From contig JAFKGQ010000023.1 of NCBI GenBank assembly GCA_017307755.1, positions 32,559 through 96,558 on the forward strand: a stretch of DNA of 64,000 nt. The letters are read 5' to 3'. Origin of the DNA: Chitinophagaceae bacterium (GTDB lineage: Bacteria > Bacteroidota > Bacteroidia > Chitinophagales > Chitinophagaceae). Every line of letters begins with the position of its first letter. Within the stretch, counting starts at the first letter, position 1. Both the position numbers and the translations under genes were made by a program. The notes beneath the pieces were generated by a model. The model was not told where the DNA came from and made no database searches. It worked only from the letters and a program-made list of their open reading frames with translations. This document shows, piece by piece, positions 51,997 to 59,763 of the stretch.

Positions 51997-53133
51997 ATGT
52001 ATGTAAAAGACACCCATACATTGATCATAGGAGCAAGCATCTCCGGTCTGGCTACGGCAGCCTGTCTGCACAGGAAAAAAATTGAATACCTGATTATTGA
52101 AAAACAGGGTAGGGTAGCCGCCCCCTGGCATAGCCACTACGACCGTCTGCATTTGCATACGAGCAAAGGATCCTCCCATCTTCCCTATAAAAAATTCGGG
52201 AAGCGCATACCCCGGTATCCCAGCAGAGAACAGGTGATCGATTACCTGGAAGATTATCAGCGAACATTTGACATCCATCCCATTTTCAACACGGAAGCTA
52301 CCACCATCAGGAAAACAGACGGCTATTGGCTTACCGGGACCGCGGGCGGGCAGTTCAGATCAAAATACCTGATAATGGCTACCGGTGCTTATGGCAAACC
52401 CAGGCCCATTGAATTCAAAGGGATGGAGACATTCCCGGGGCGGGTACTGCATAGTTATGAATACAGGTCCGGCAGGGACTTCAAGGGACAAAATGTACTG
52501 CTGATAGGATTTGGGAATTCAGCCTGTGAAATTGCCATCGACCTGTATGAACAAGGGTCCACGCCTTCCATGTCCGTCCGCTCTCCCGTAAATGTGGTCC
52601 CCCGCGATGTATTGGGTATACCTGTACTGAGGTTGAGTTTATTGATGAACCGTCTTCCACCACGCATAGCCGACGTCATCAGCGCCCCGCTTGTAAAATG
52701 GCTGATAGGCGATATTAGCAAACTGGGCCTCAGAAAAATGCCATATGGACCGCTGGAGCAAATCCGCAGGGATGGAAAAGCGCCTGTGCTCGACATCGGC
52801 ACGATACGTCATATCCGGGATGGTTGTATAAAGGTCTATGACGACATAGATCACATCGACGGAAAGACCATTTACTTTATTGATGGTAAAAAAGAAAGGT
52901 TCGACGCCATTGTTGCGGGCATTGGTTATTATAGGGATTATGCAGAGATTGTCAAGGTCGCTCCCTGCCGTTTTGACGATCTGCGGGTCAGTATCGATAA
53001 CCAAAAATACTTTGGCCAGGACGGTTTGTATTTCTGTGGTTATTGGGTCAGCCCGACAGGTCAGATACGGGAGATCGCCTCGGATGCCAAAAAAATTGCC
53101 GGAGATATAGCCCGGAAAGAACCCGGACATTGA
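51997..53133 (+). CDS. FAD/NADP-dependent flavin monooxygenase-like oxidoreductase
   Basis: 378 residues. The N-terminal FAD motif is HTLIIGASISGLATAACL (GxGxxG variant, GASISG). The second dinucleotide motif is NVLLIGFGNSACEIAIDLYE. The region between has PRPIEFKGMETFPGRVLHSY, resembling the flavin-monooxygenase fingerprint (FxGxxxHSxxY). The family hydroxylates N, S or C atoms of small molecules. Divergent from the SDR/HxlR/acetyltransferase run; possibly part of the same detoxification response. Confidence 0.9.
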   Translation: MYVKDTHTLIIGASISGLATAACLHRKKIEYLIIEKQGRVAAPWHSHYDRLHLHTSKGSSHLPYKKFGKRIPRYPSREQVIDYLEDYQRTFDIHPIFNTEATTIRKTDGYWLTGTAGGQFRSKYLIMATGAYGKPRPIEFKGMETFPGRVLHSYEYRSGRDFKGQNVLLIGFGNSACEIAIDLYEQGSTPSMSVRSPVNVVPRDVLGIPVLRLSLLMNRLPPRIADVISAPLVKWLIGDISKLGLRKMPYGPLEQIRRDGKAPVLDIGTIRHIRDGCIKVYDDIDHIDGKTIYFIDGKKERFDAIVAGIGYYRDYAEIVKVAPCRFDDLRVSIDNQKYFGQDGLYFCGYWVSPTGQIREIASDAKKIAGDIARKEPGH

Positions 53134-53142
53134 CCCCCGGAG

Positions 53143-54015
53143 CTACAAGTCCTTTATCGTCTGTGCTACGGCAACGACGTCATGTTCTCCCAGCCCGGCC
53201 TCCATCGATCTTTGAAGAAGGTCCCGCACCTGTTGCCCTACAGGCATGCCTGCCTGAACGCTCTGCGCCTGCTGCAGCACCAGGCTCATGTCTTTTAAAC
53301 CCAGGCGAAGGCTAAATGCCGCCGGCTGGAAAGCCTCCTCGAATATCAGTTTGCTGTAATTGATATATGCCGGAGCATTGAGATAGGTCTGTGTGATCAT
53401 GCGCAGCCAAAGTTCAGTATTGATATTACTGCGCTGCGCGAGGTTGATGCTTTCCGCCAGGGCCTCCACAGCTGCAATGATCAGGTAATTGCTGCAGAGC
53501 TTGGCCACATTGGCAGCGCCGACTTCATTGCCAAACTCCCATATGGCTGCCGCGCCTGCGTGCTCCAGCAGGGGTTTGATGGTCTGAATGCTTGTATGAT
53601 CGCCGGATATGAGAAAATTTATCTTTCTCGCCCTGGCGACTTCCGGTCTGGCCATTACAGGACAATCGAGATAATGGCTGCCGTGTTGCAGATGCAAAGC
53701 ATGCAGTGCAGCAGAAGTAGACGGCAGGACCGTGCTGAGTGAAACATGGATACCGCCTTTTCGCAAATGAGCGGCAATACCACCAGGCCCCGTCGTGATA
53801 TCGTTCAGCGCGGCGTCATCGGACACGATCGAAAAGACTACATCGCATTTTTCAGCCAGTTCCTTCACTGAATCACAGACTATAGCCCCCTTGTCAGCCA
53901 GGGGTTTAGCCTTAGCAGGCGTACGATTGTAAATGTAGAGAGGTTGATGCTTTTCTACTATATTCTCTGCTATAGCTATTCCGAGATTCCCCAGTCCGAT
54001 AAATCCTGTTGGCAT
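53143..54015 (-). CDS. NAD(P)-dependent beta-hydroxyacid dehydrogenase (HIBADH-like)
   Basis: 290 residues. The N-terminal Rossmann domain has GFIGLGNLGIAIAENIVEK; the substrate-binding motif is DCPVMARPEVARARKINFLI, where Gly-Gly of the usual DAPVSGG is replaced; the catalytic Lys lies in NVAKLCSNYLIIAAVEALAE. Typical helical C-terminal domain. It oxidises or reduces small beta-hydroxy acids or imines. It converges with the monooxygenase gene and lies 22 bases downstream of the MFS gene on the same strand. Confidence 0.9.
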   Translation of the reverse strand: MPTGFIGLGNLGIAIAENIVEKHQPLYIYNRTPAKAKPLADKGAIVCDSVKELAEKCDVVFSIVSDDAALNDITTGPGGIAAHLRKGGIHVSLSTVLPSTSAALHALHLQHGSHYLDCPVMARPEVARARKINFLISGDHTSIQTIKPLLEHAGAAAIWEFGNEVGAANVAKLCSNYLIIAAVEALAESINLAQRSNINTELWLRMITQTYLNAPAYINYSKLIFEEAFQPAAFSLRLGLKDMSLVLQQAQSVQAGMPVGQQVRDLLQRSMEAGLGEHDVVAVAQTIKDL

Positions 54016-54037
54016 ATATCCTTTTTAATAGTTTAGA

Positions 54038-55282
54038 TCATGTTGTTGCAGTACTGGCCGCAGTCACTCTCTTTTCCCGACTAAGCACCCTGTTGGCGAT
54101 GATAACGGCAAGCAACATACAGAAAGCCCCGATCAAAAAGTGTACGCCGGGAAGATGGAAAGGCGCTTTTGTCGAAGTAAAATAGGCAAAGGTAGTATTC
54201 ATGATCACCGGGCCGATGACGGCAGTAAGGCTCATAAGGCTTGTCAGTGCACCCTGCAGCTCACCCTGCTGATTGGCGGGTACGTGACCCGATATGACGG
54301 ATTGCAGTGAAGGCCCGCAGAGCCCTCCCAGACAATAGGGCACCAGAAAGGCAAACATCATCCAGCCCTGTGTGGCAAAGGCAAACAACACCAGTCCCAA
54401 AGTATACAACGACAAGCCCAGGTAAATACTCTTTTCATTGCCGATCTTGGGGACGATGACCCTCGTCAGCCCTGCTTGCACGCCTCCGACCAATACACCT
54501 ACCACGGTCAGTGAGATACCGACCATTTTTTCGCTCCAGCCAAACCGGTAGATGGTAAAGTAGTTCCAGTTACCCTGCACAGCCTGGGCTGCAAAATAGA
54601 TCAGAAAAAAGCTAAGCGCCAGTCCACCAATCTCCGGGTGCTTTGTCAGGAATTTCAGCGCTCCGAATGGATTGGCCCTTCGCCATTCGAAAGGCCGACG
54701 GTTCTCCTTACTTAGGGATTCGGGCAGTATAAAGTATCCGTAGAGACAGTTCAGCAGACAGAGGATTGACGCGGCATAAAATGGCGCTCGCAGCCCCCAT
54801 GCCGCCAGAAATCCGCCCAGGGCGGGACCAAGGACGAAACCAAGTCCAAAAGCCGCGCCGATGAGGCCAAAGTTCTTGGCCTTACTTGTTTCATCCGTGC
54901 TCACATCGGCAATATAAGCTGAGGCAGTGGTAAAACTGGCGCCTGTGATCCCGGCAATGACACGCCCGATAAAAAGCCATCCGTAGGACGGCGCTATCGC
55001 CAGAATGATATAGTCAATGCCAAAACCCAATAAGGAGAACAACAAGACAGGCCGGCGGCCATATTTATCGCTGAGATTACCTACCACCGGCGCAAAAAGG
55101 AATTGCATGCATGCAAAAACAGATAATAGGAGAGCGCCATAAGTGCTGGCCTGGTTCACCGGTATACCCTTTAGCTGGGCGATCAGGTCTGCCATCACGG
55201 GAATGATCAATCCCCAACCCATTACATCGATGAGTAATGTGACAAAAATAAATCCGATTGCAGCTTTCCTGGATGTAGGCAT
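54038..55282 (-). CDS. MFS transporter, TCR/Tet (TetA-like) family
   Basis: 414 residues from the ATG at 55282 (the frame is open upstream to 55438 but without promoter or membrane logic). Twelve hydrophobic segments; motif A is VGNLSDKYGRRPVLLFSLLG, preceded by the typical GWGLIIPVMADLI; TM5 motif GxxxGPxxGG appears as GLGFVLGPALGGFLA. The family exports tetracyclines and other compounds by proton antiport; a relation to resistance is not shown. A full promoter lies in front. Confidence 0.92.
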   Translation of the reverse strand: MPTSRKAAIGFIFVTLLIDVMGWGLIIPVMADLIAQLKGIPVNQASTYGALLLSVFACMQFLFAPVVGNLSDKYGRRPVLLFSLLGFGIDYIILAIAPSYGWLFIGRVIAGITGASFTTASAYIADVSTDETSKAKNFGLIGAAFGLGFVLGPALGGFLAAWGLRAPFYAASILCLLNCLYGYFILPESLSKENRRPFEWRRANPFGALKFLTKHPEIGGLALSFFLIYFAAQAVQGNWNYFTIYRFGWSEKMVGISLTVVGVLVGGVQAGLTRVIVPKIGNEKSIYLGLSLYTLGLVLFAFATQGWMMFAFLVPYCLGGLCGPSLQSVISGHVPANQQGELQGALTSLMSLTAVIGPVIMNTTFAYFTSTKAPFHLPGVHFLIGAFCMLLAVIIANRVLSREKRVTAASTATT

Positions 55283-55300
55283 AAAAATTTTGTTATCCTG

Positions 55301-55329
55301 CAAACTTACACCGAAACATTTAATAGCAA
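55301..55329 (-). promoter_or_regulatory. Promoter of the Tet-type MFS gene
   Basis: On the minus strand, TTG (55329-55327), an 18-base spacer and TAAGTTTG (55308-55301), 18 bases before the ATG at 55282. This supports the chosen start and a short leader of about 12 bases. Confidence 0.55.
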
Positions 55330-55562
55330 GGGTGGTAAATATGCCAATTTTCAGGGGAAATTGCGACAATGGCAGCACAGTTGTCAATAATAAAATTTGT
55401 ATCTTTATTGCTCCTATCTTATCAGCCATATCCCGCATTACCTCTCACTATCGATCAGACCTGTATCTCCGCCGCGCCATGAACTCTTTTAATCGGTTGC
55501 CCGGTCCGCTTCCTGTATTTCAATAGGAAAAGTTCATTTTATTAACCTTAAAAGCTCTTTTT

Positions 55563-55970
55563 ATGGAAACCTTAGTACGTTATGGCCTACAGGTACAAGA
55601 AATGTACGAAGCTTATCAGAAGGGAGACATCCCCGCTATTTTATCCGCGTTGAATAAAGATGTCATCTGGGAGGTGATGGGGCAGCCGGATGTCCCGTTT
55701 GCAGGGATTTATCATGGCCCGGCGGATGTAAGAGAATTTTTTGGAAAGTTGAATGATCACGTAGAACCAAAAGAGTTTGTGACCGAGCATATCCTTGAAA
55801 ACGAACATATAGTGGTTGCCACGGGACATATGAATGCCAAAGGCCGGAAGACAGGCAGGAATTTTTCCACCACATGGTCAATGATATGGGAATTTAATGA
55901 TGCAGGCGAGGTCATTCATTTCCGCGATTGTTTTGACACCCTGGCCTTTGCCAGAGGGCTGGCCAAATAG
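55563..55970 (+). CDS. SnoaL-like / NTF2-fold protein
   Basis: 135 residues. The cone-shaped fold begins with VQEMYEAYQKGDIPAILSAL, continues NKDVIWEVMGQPDVPFAGIY, HGPADVREFFGKLND and ends with HFRDCFDTLAFARGL. NTF2-like proteins are small isomerases, hydrolases or ligand carriers; Asp/His residues in the pocket are compatible with catalysis, but no specific activity can be assigned. A strong terminator lies 3 bases after the stop. Confidence 0.88.
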   Translation: METLVRYGLQVQEMYEAYQKGDIPAILSALNKDVIWEVMGQPDVPFAGIYHGPADVREFFGKLNDHVEPKEFVTEHILENEHIVVATGHMNAKGRKTGRNFSTTWSMIWEFNDAGEVIHFRDCFDTLAFARGLAK

Positions 55971-55973
55971 CAG

Positions 55974-56003
55974 AAGCCCGGGCCGGCTTCCCGGCCCGGG
56001 TTT
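55974..56003. terminator. Bidirectional intrinsic terminator
   Basis: CCCGGGCCGG (55977-55986) pairs perfectly with CCGGCCCGGG (55991-56000) around CTTC. A-rich on the left, T-rich on the right, it serves the SnoaL-like gene and the converging MutS-like gene, whose stop is only 3 bases away. Confidence 0.85.
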
Positions 56004-56005
56004 GT

Positions 56006-57319
56006 TTACCCCAACAGTTCCAATATCCCCTCATTTCTGATGATCATCATGCCTTGTCTGTCTTCTGTGATGCCTTCCTTTAATTGGTAGGTATAGCGGG
56101 GGTGGGGGCCATCCATCACTGTGGGCATATAGACAAAATGGATATTGGGTCTGCCTTTCAGCGCCTCTCCAACTTCGATAATGTGAGTAGAGACGATAAA
56201 AAGACATTGTCTGTAATCAGAGAACCCTTCGGTTACTGCAAGCGTCCCGTCAAAAGCGTCTTTTACGTTGGTCCCTTTAAACAGCTCATCAAACATCAGC
56301 AAGAGTCTTTTACCCATCGAAGCCCCTTCCGCCGCCCTTTTTACCCTCACCACCTCGGCATAAAAATGACTATAGCCCATCCCAATATTGTCAGCAACAT
56401 TGATCGAAGTATATAGCCCTTCCCTTACGGAGAACTCCACGCTGGCGGCAGCTACCGGAAAACCCATATGTGCAAGGTAAAGGTTCACGCCGATGGCTTT
56501 CATCAGCGTGGATTTACCCGCCATATTGGCGCCTGTTAAAAAAAGTACATTCCCGTTTTGATCCAGTCGTATGTTATTGCCTACCGCCTGGCTGATACAA
56601 GGATGAAAAATGCCGGCGGCAGAGAGGACATTCGCTTCGGGGGGAAGCGCCTTTGCATAACAAAATCCTCCTCTTTTAGCGGCTTCGCTTACGGCTATAT
56701 TGACATCTATCTCGTAGATAAATGAGAGGACGGCTTCCATCTGCCCGTGAAGTTTTCCTTTCAGGATCGTATCGAAATAAGCGATTGTTCCTGTGGTCAG
56801 GTCTTTATAAATATCCGTGTTGCGGATTTTTTCAATCTGCTTGTCTGACAAGATGTTCTTTATTTCCTTTATCCTTTCGTCAAAAGGCCCCCCTCGGAGA
56901 TCAAATGACCCGACAAATTCAAAACATTTGTTCAACGTCATGATAGCGGCCTGCAACCCCTGCACATTTTTTTTAAACCGCTCGTCTCTTACAAGAGAGG
57001 AAAGCGCCCTGTTGATGACGGTTTTTACAAGGACAGCCGGGGGATATTTGCTGGTCTTTGTATCGAGGTATTCACGCATCGACTGCAGCTGTTGTACATC
57101 GAACGGGAAGACCAGACCCGTCTGCTGAAAAAAAAGAAACGTTTTGCTCCGGTAGTTGATGGCTTTGGCGTCCACCAGGGGATGCTTGAACATATCCTCA
57201 AGCATCCTTTCTCCCCCTCTTGTTTTGGTATTACTGAACAGGCTGTAGACCGAGCCGTTCCGGAATTTGCCCAGGAGGTTCAGCTCTTCCAATGTCTGTT
57301 TATCTATATTGAACTGCAT
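56006..57319 (-). CDS. MutS-like ATPase lacking the mismatch-binding domain (copy 1)
   Basis: 437 residues. The N-terminus enters directly at the MutS lever/core (KFRNGSVYSLFSNTKTRGGE, then RMLEDMFKHPLVDAKAINYR). The C-terminal ATPase has Walker A LFLTGANMAGKST (about 260-271) and Walker B LMFDELFKGTN (Asp344, Glu345), with STHIIEV in place of the usual ATH. Domain I with the Phe-x-Glu mismatch wedge and the connector are absent. It might bind branched or other DNA, or something else. Gene order with a TlpA gene and a second MutS-like gene (58467) is described under findings. Confidence 0.88.
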   Translation of the reverse strand: MQFNIDKQTLEELNLLGKFRNGSVYSLFSNTKTRGGERMLEDMFKHPLVDAKAINYRSKTFLFFQQTGLVFPFDVQQLQSMREYLDTKTSKYPPAVLVKTVINRALSSLVRDERFKKNVQGLQAAIMTLNKCFEFVGSFDLRGGPFDERIKEIKNILSDKQIEKIRNTDIYKDLTTGTIAYFDTILKGKLHGQMEAVLSFIYEIDVNIAVSEAAKRGGFCYAKALPPEANVLSAAGIFHPCISQAVGNNIRLDQNGNVLFLTGANMAGKSTLMKAIGVNLYLAHMGFPVAAASVEFSVREGLYTSINVADNIGMGYSHFYAEVVRVKRAAEGASMGKRLLLMFDELFKGTNVKDAFDGTLAVTEGFSDYRQCLFIVSTHIIEVGEALKGRPNIHFVYMPTVMDGPHPRYTYQLKEGITEDRQGMMIIRNEGILELLG

Positions 57320-57324
57320 ATCTG

Positions 57325-58470
57325 TTATTTGTTAAAAATATCCTCCAGCTTTTTATCCAGGTCTTCCCCTCTGAGACTCGATGCGATGATCTTTCCGTTG
57401 GGGTCGATCAGAAAGTTCTGGGGGATGCTCTGGACCCCATACAATCGCGCTGCGGCATTGTCCCCGCCTTTCAGATCGCTGACCTGTGTCCAGGACAGGC
57501 TGTCTTTCCGGATCGCATCCAACCATGCGCTTCTTTGAGCTTCGTCGTCCAATGATACGCCGAGTATTTCCAGGCCTTTGGGATGATATTTTTCATATGC
57601 TTTTACCAGATTGGGATTCTCTAACCGGCACGGCATACACCAGCTTGCCCAAAAATCTATCAACACATACTTGCCTTTGAATCCGGCCAGACTGACGGCC
57701 GATCCGTTGGTATCCGGCTGCGTAAATAGGGGCGCGGGTGCGCCAATGGACGTATTCCGGAACAGTTCTATTTCCTTTGCAGTCTTTCTTCCTTGCGGGG
57801 TGACCTGAAGAGCGGGTGGGATCTTCTTGTACAAATTCCCGACGGCTTCCGCATCCGCTTTCAGAAACACCAGGTTGGAAAGGGCCAGTAGACTGAAATA
57901 GGAAGAGGGGTGCTGTCCGATATAGATCGTCAATGCCCCCCTTAGCTCTTCCCTGGCTTCTTGCATTTGCTGCTGTAGTAATTTCTGGAATTCGGGATCA
58001 TTCTGTTTTTCCTGGGGAGTGCTTGCCAGTTCCGTCTGTAAAGCGGCCGATTTTTTTGTATTTGTCTGGATAAAGGCGGTATATGCGGCATTCTCGTCAT
58101 TGGCGGCCGACCCGCTGACAACAGCTTTTTTTATCGAATCTTTGGACGTTACCGAGATCACTTCATCGTCCAGATAAAACCTGGTAAAGTCGGCGTTGCG
58201 GTCGTTGAGCCCCGATAAGCCCAGGCCGGCTTCATCGAGTATAAGCGTGGCGTATACAGGTTCACCGACAAGGCCTTTGAACGTGAACTCTCCATTGGCG
58301 AGCTGCGCGGAGTCAACCGTATTGACAGCGCTTCCCGGTGTTATATAAACCATGTAGACCTTGACCGGTGCGTTCCAGGCGCCAACCTTTCCCTTGATCT
58401 CAAAACCTTTTTTTTGCGCCAGCGTGCAAAAAGGCAGACCTAATAAAGTCAAAAAAGTTATTTTTTTCAT
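57325..58470 (-). CDS. TlpA-like thiol-disulfide protein (DUF4369 + thioredoxin)
   Basis: 381 residues with a signal peptide (MKKITFLTLLGLPFCTLAQ). A DUF4369-like beta domain (about 22-120), a helical linker and a thioredoxin domain (about 240-380) with DFWASWCMPCRLENPNLVKA and the cis-Pro segment QSIPQNFLID. The active site is CMPC instead of CGPC. The domain closely resembles the lipoprotein at 40817, which keeps CGPC. It lies between two MutS-like genes, its start overlapping the upstream stop by 4 bases (58467-58470). Confidence 0.93.
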   Translation of the reverse strand: MKKITFLTLLGLPFCTLAQKKGFEIKGKVGAWNAPVKVYMVYITPGSAVNTVDSAQLANGEFTFKGLVGEPVYATLILDEAGLGLSGLNDRNADFTRFYLDDEVISVTSKDSIKKAVVSGSAANDENAAYTAFIQTNTKKSAALQTELASTPQEKQNDPEFQKLLQQQMQEAREELRGALTIYIGQHPSSYFSLLALSNLVFLKADAEAVGNLYKKIPPALQVTPQGRKTAKEIELFRNTSIGAPAPLFTQPDTNGSAVSLAGFKGKYVLIDFWASWCMPCRLENPNLVKAYEKYHPKGLEILGVSLDDEAQRSAWLDAIRKDSLSWTQVSDLKGGDNAAARLYGVQSIPQNFLIDPNGKIIASSLRGEDLDKKLEDIFNK

Positions 58471-59762
58471 GATTTTTTTCCGTTTTTAAATAGTTCAAGT
58501 ATCCCTTCATTTTTAATAATGATCATTCCATGACGGTCGTTGGTGATGCCCTTTTCCAGTGTATAGGTGTATTCAGGAACATGCCCGTTCATACGTGTCG
58601 GGAGATAAAAGAAGCCGACGTTTGATTTTTGTTCCAGGTCCTCTGCCGCCTCCACGATATGGGAAGAGATGATAAACAGGCTGTTCTTCTTTGAGGAAAA
58701 CCCGGAAGTAACGGCTACCGTGGCCTCATGGGCATCTTTTACATTGGTGCCACGGAATAACTCGTCAAATAAAATAAAAAATGACTGGCCGGTGCTTAAT
58801 TCCTCAGCTATTTTTTTGACCCGCAGGACTTCCGCATAAAAATGACTGGCCCCGATACCCAGGTTATCAGGCAGGTTGATGGTGGTGTAAATACCATCCA
58901 TCACAGAGAATTCCATCGATCTGGCTGCCACGGGGAATCCCATATGCGCCAGGTAGAGCGCCGTGCTCACTGAACGCAGAAAGGTGGATTTTCCCGCCAT
59001 ATTAGCGCCGGTGAGAAAAATAACATTCCGTGCAGCGTTCATACTGATATCATTGGCCACCGGCTCCTTTAAGGAGGGATGATAGACGCCTTCCAGATAA
59101 AGCTGGCCCCGTCCTTTTTCCAGCGCTTTGGGAAAGATAAATTTCCTTTCCCTGGCGGTGCCGGCCACCGATATATACACGTCGAGATAATACATGTATT
59201 CCAGTAACTTTTTCAGCTTATTTTTTTCCGTGATCCTGAACAGGCTGTCGTAGGCGGTGAGAGCACTAAAAGCCAGACGGTTCCTGGATTGCTCCCGGAA
59301 GACGGGCGCAAAAGCCGGGTCAGCCAGCAGCCCCGAGATGGCCTCCCTTTCCATTAAAAGGGCAGGGACTTGTTTGATCTCAGCGCTCTCCATAAAAGCT
59401 CTGGTTTGTTGTAATATCTCCAGTAAGGCCCCAATGCCATTCTGCATCTCTTTTTCCCCGGGTGAGGCGGGACCATTCTCGTTCCTGGCTTCCTGTTTTG
59501 TGTCGCTCAGATATTTCTCCGCGGCGTCGAGCAGGGAAGCGCTGTAGGGGAATCGGATTTGTAGTCTTGCAAAGCCTTCGATGATATTTACCCTCCTGTT
59601 GATAGCATCCCTGTCAGCCAGCGGCTGACGGAACATTTCTTCCAGAACCACCGCTCCACCACGGCTGCTTATCCTATGGAAGATCTCATAAATACTCCTG
59701 CCCCCTTTGTTTCCAAAGATCCCCAGGTCATTGATCGTTTGTTCGTCGGTTCGTAATAACAT
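58467..59762 (-). CDS. MutS-like ATPase lacking the mismatch-binding domain (copy 2)
   Basis: 431 residues, a paralogue of the protein at 56006. The N-terminus starts at the MutS core (GNKGGRSIYEIFHRISSRGG, then VVLEEMFRQPLADRDAINRR). ATPase motifs are IFLTGANMAGKSTFLRSVST and ILFDELFRGTN, with SSHIVEA. It is translationally coupled to the TlpA gene and begins one base after the GldF-GldG fusion gene stop. No mismatch-recognition domain, clamp or helix-hairpin-helix is present. Confidence 0.88.
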   Translation of the reverse strand: MLLRTDEQTINDLGIFGNKGGRSIYEIFHRISSRGGAVVLEEMFRQPLADRDAINRRVNIIEGFARLQIRFPYSASLLDAAEKYLSDTKQEARNENGPASPGEKEMQNGIGALLEILQQTRAFMESAEIKQVPALLMEREAISGLLADPAFAPVFREQSRNRLAFSALTAYDSLFRITEKNKLKKLLEYMYYLDVYISVAGTARERKFIFPKALEKGRGQLYLEGVYHPSLKEPVANDISMNAARNVIFLTGANMAGKSTFLRSVSTALYLAHMGFPVAARSMEFSVMDGIYTTINLPDNLGIGASHFYAEVLRVKKIAEELSTGQSFFILFDELFRGTNVKDAHEATVAVTSGFSSKKNSLFIISSHIVEAAEDLEQKSNVGFFYLPTRMNGHVPEYTYTLEKGITNDRHGMIIIKNEGILELFKNGKKS

Positions 59763-59763
59763 A

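Noticed and set aside
54038..55282. Calling the MFS gene a tetracycline-resistance gene
   Set aside because: Family resemblance alone does not show substrate; no tetR-type partner is adjacent.
55283..55438. N-terminal extension of the Tet-type MFS protein
   Set aside because: The complete promoter at 55301-55329 would lie inside it; the family starts at MPTSRKAAIGF.
56006..59762. DNA mismatch repair as the role of the MutS-like genes
   Set aside because: Domain I and the Phe-x-Glu wedge are missing in both, and the neighbours are envelope proteins.
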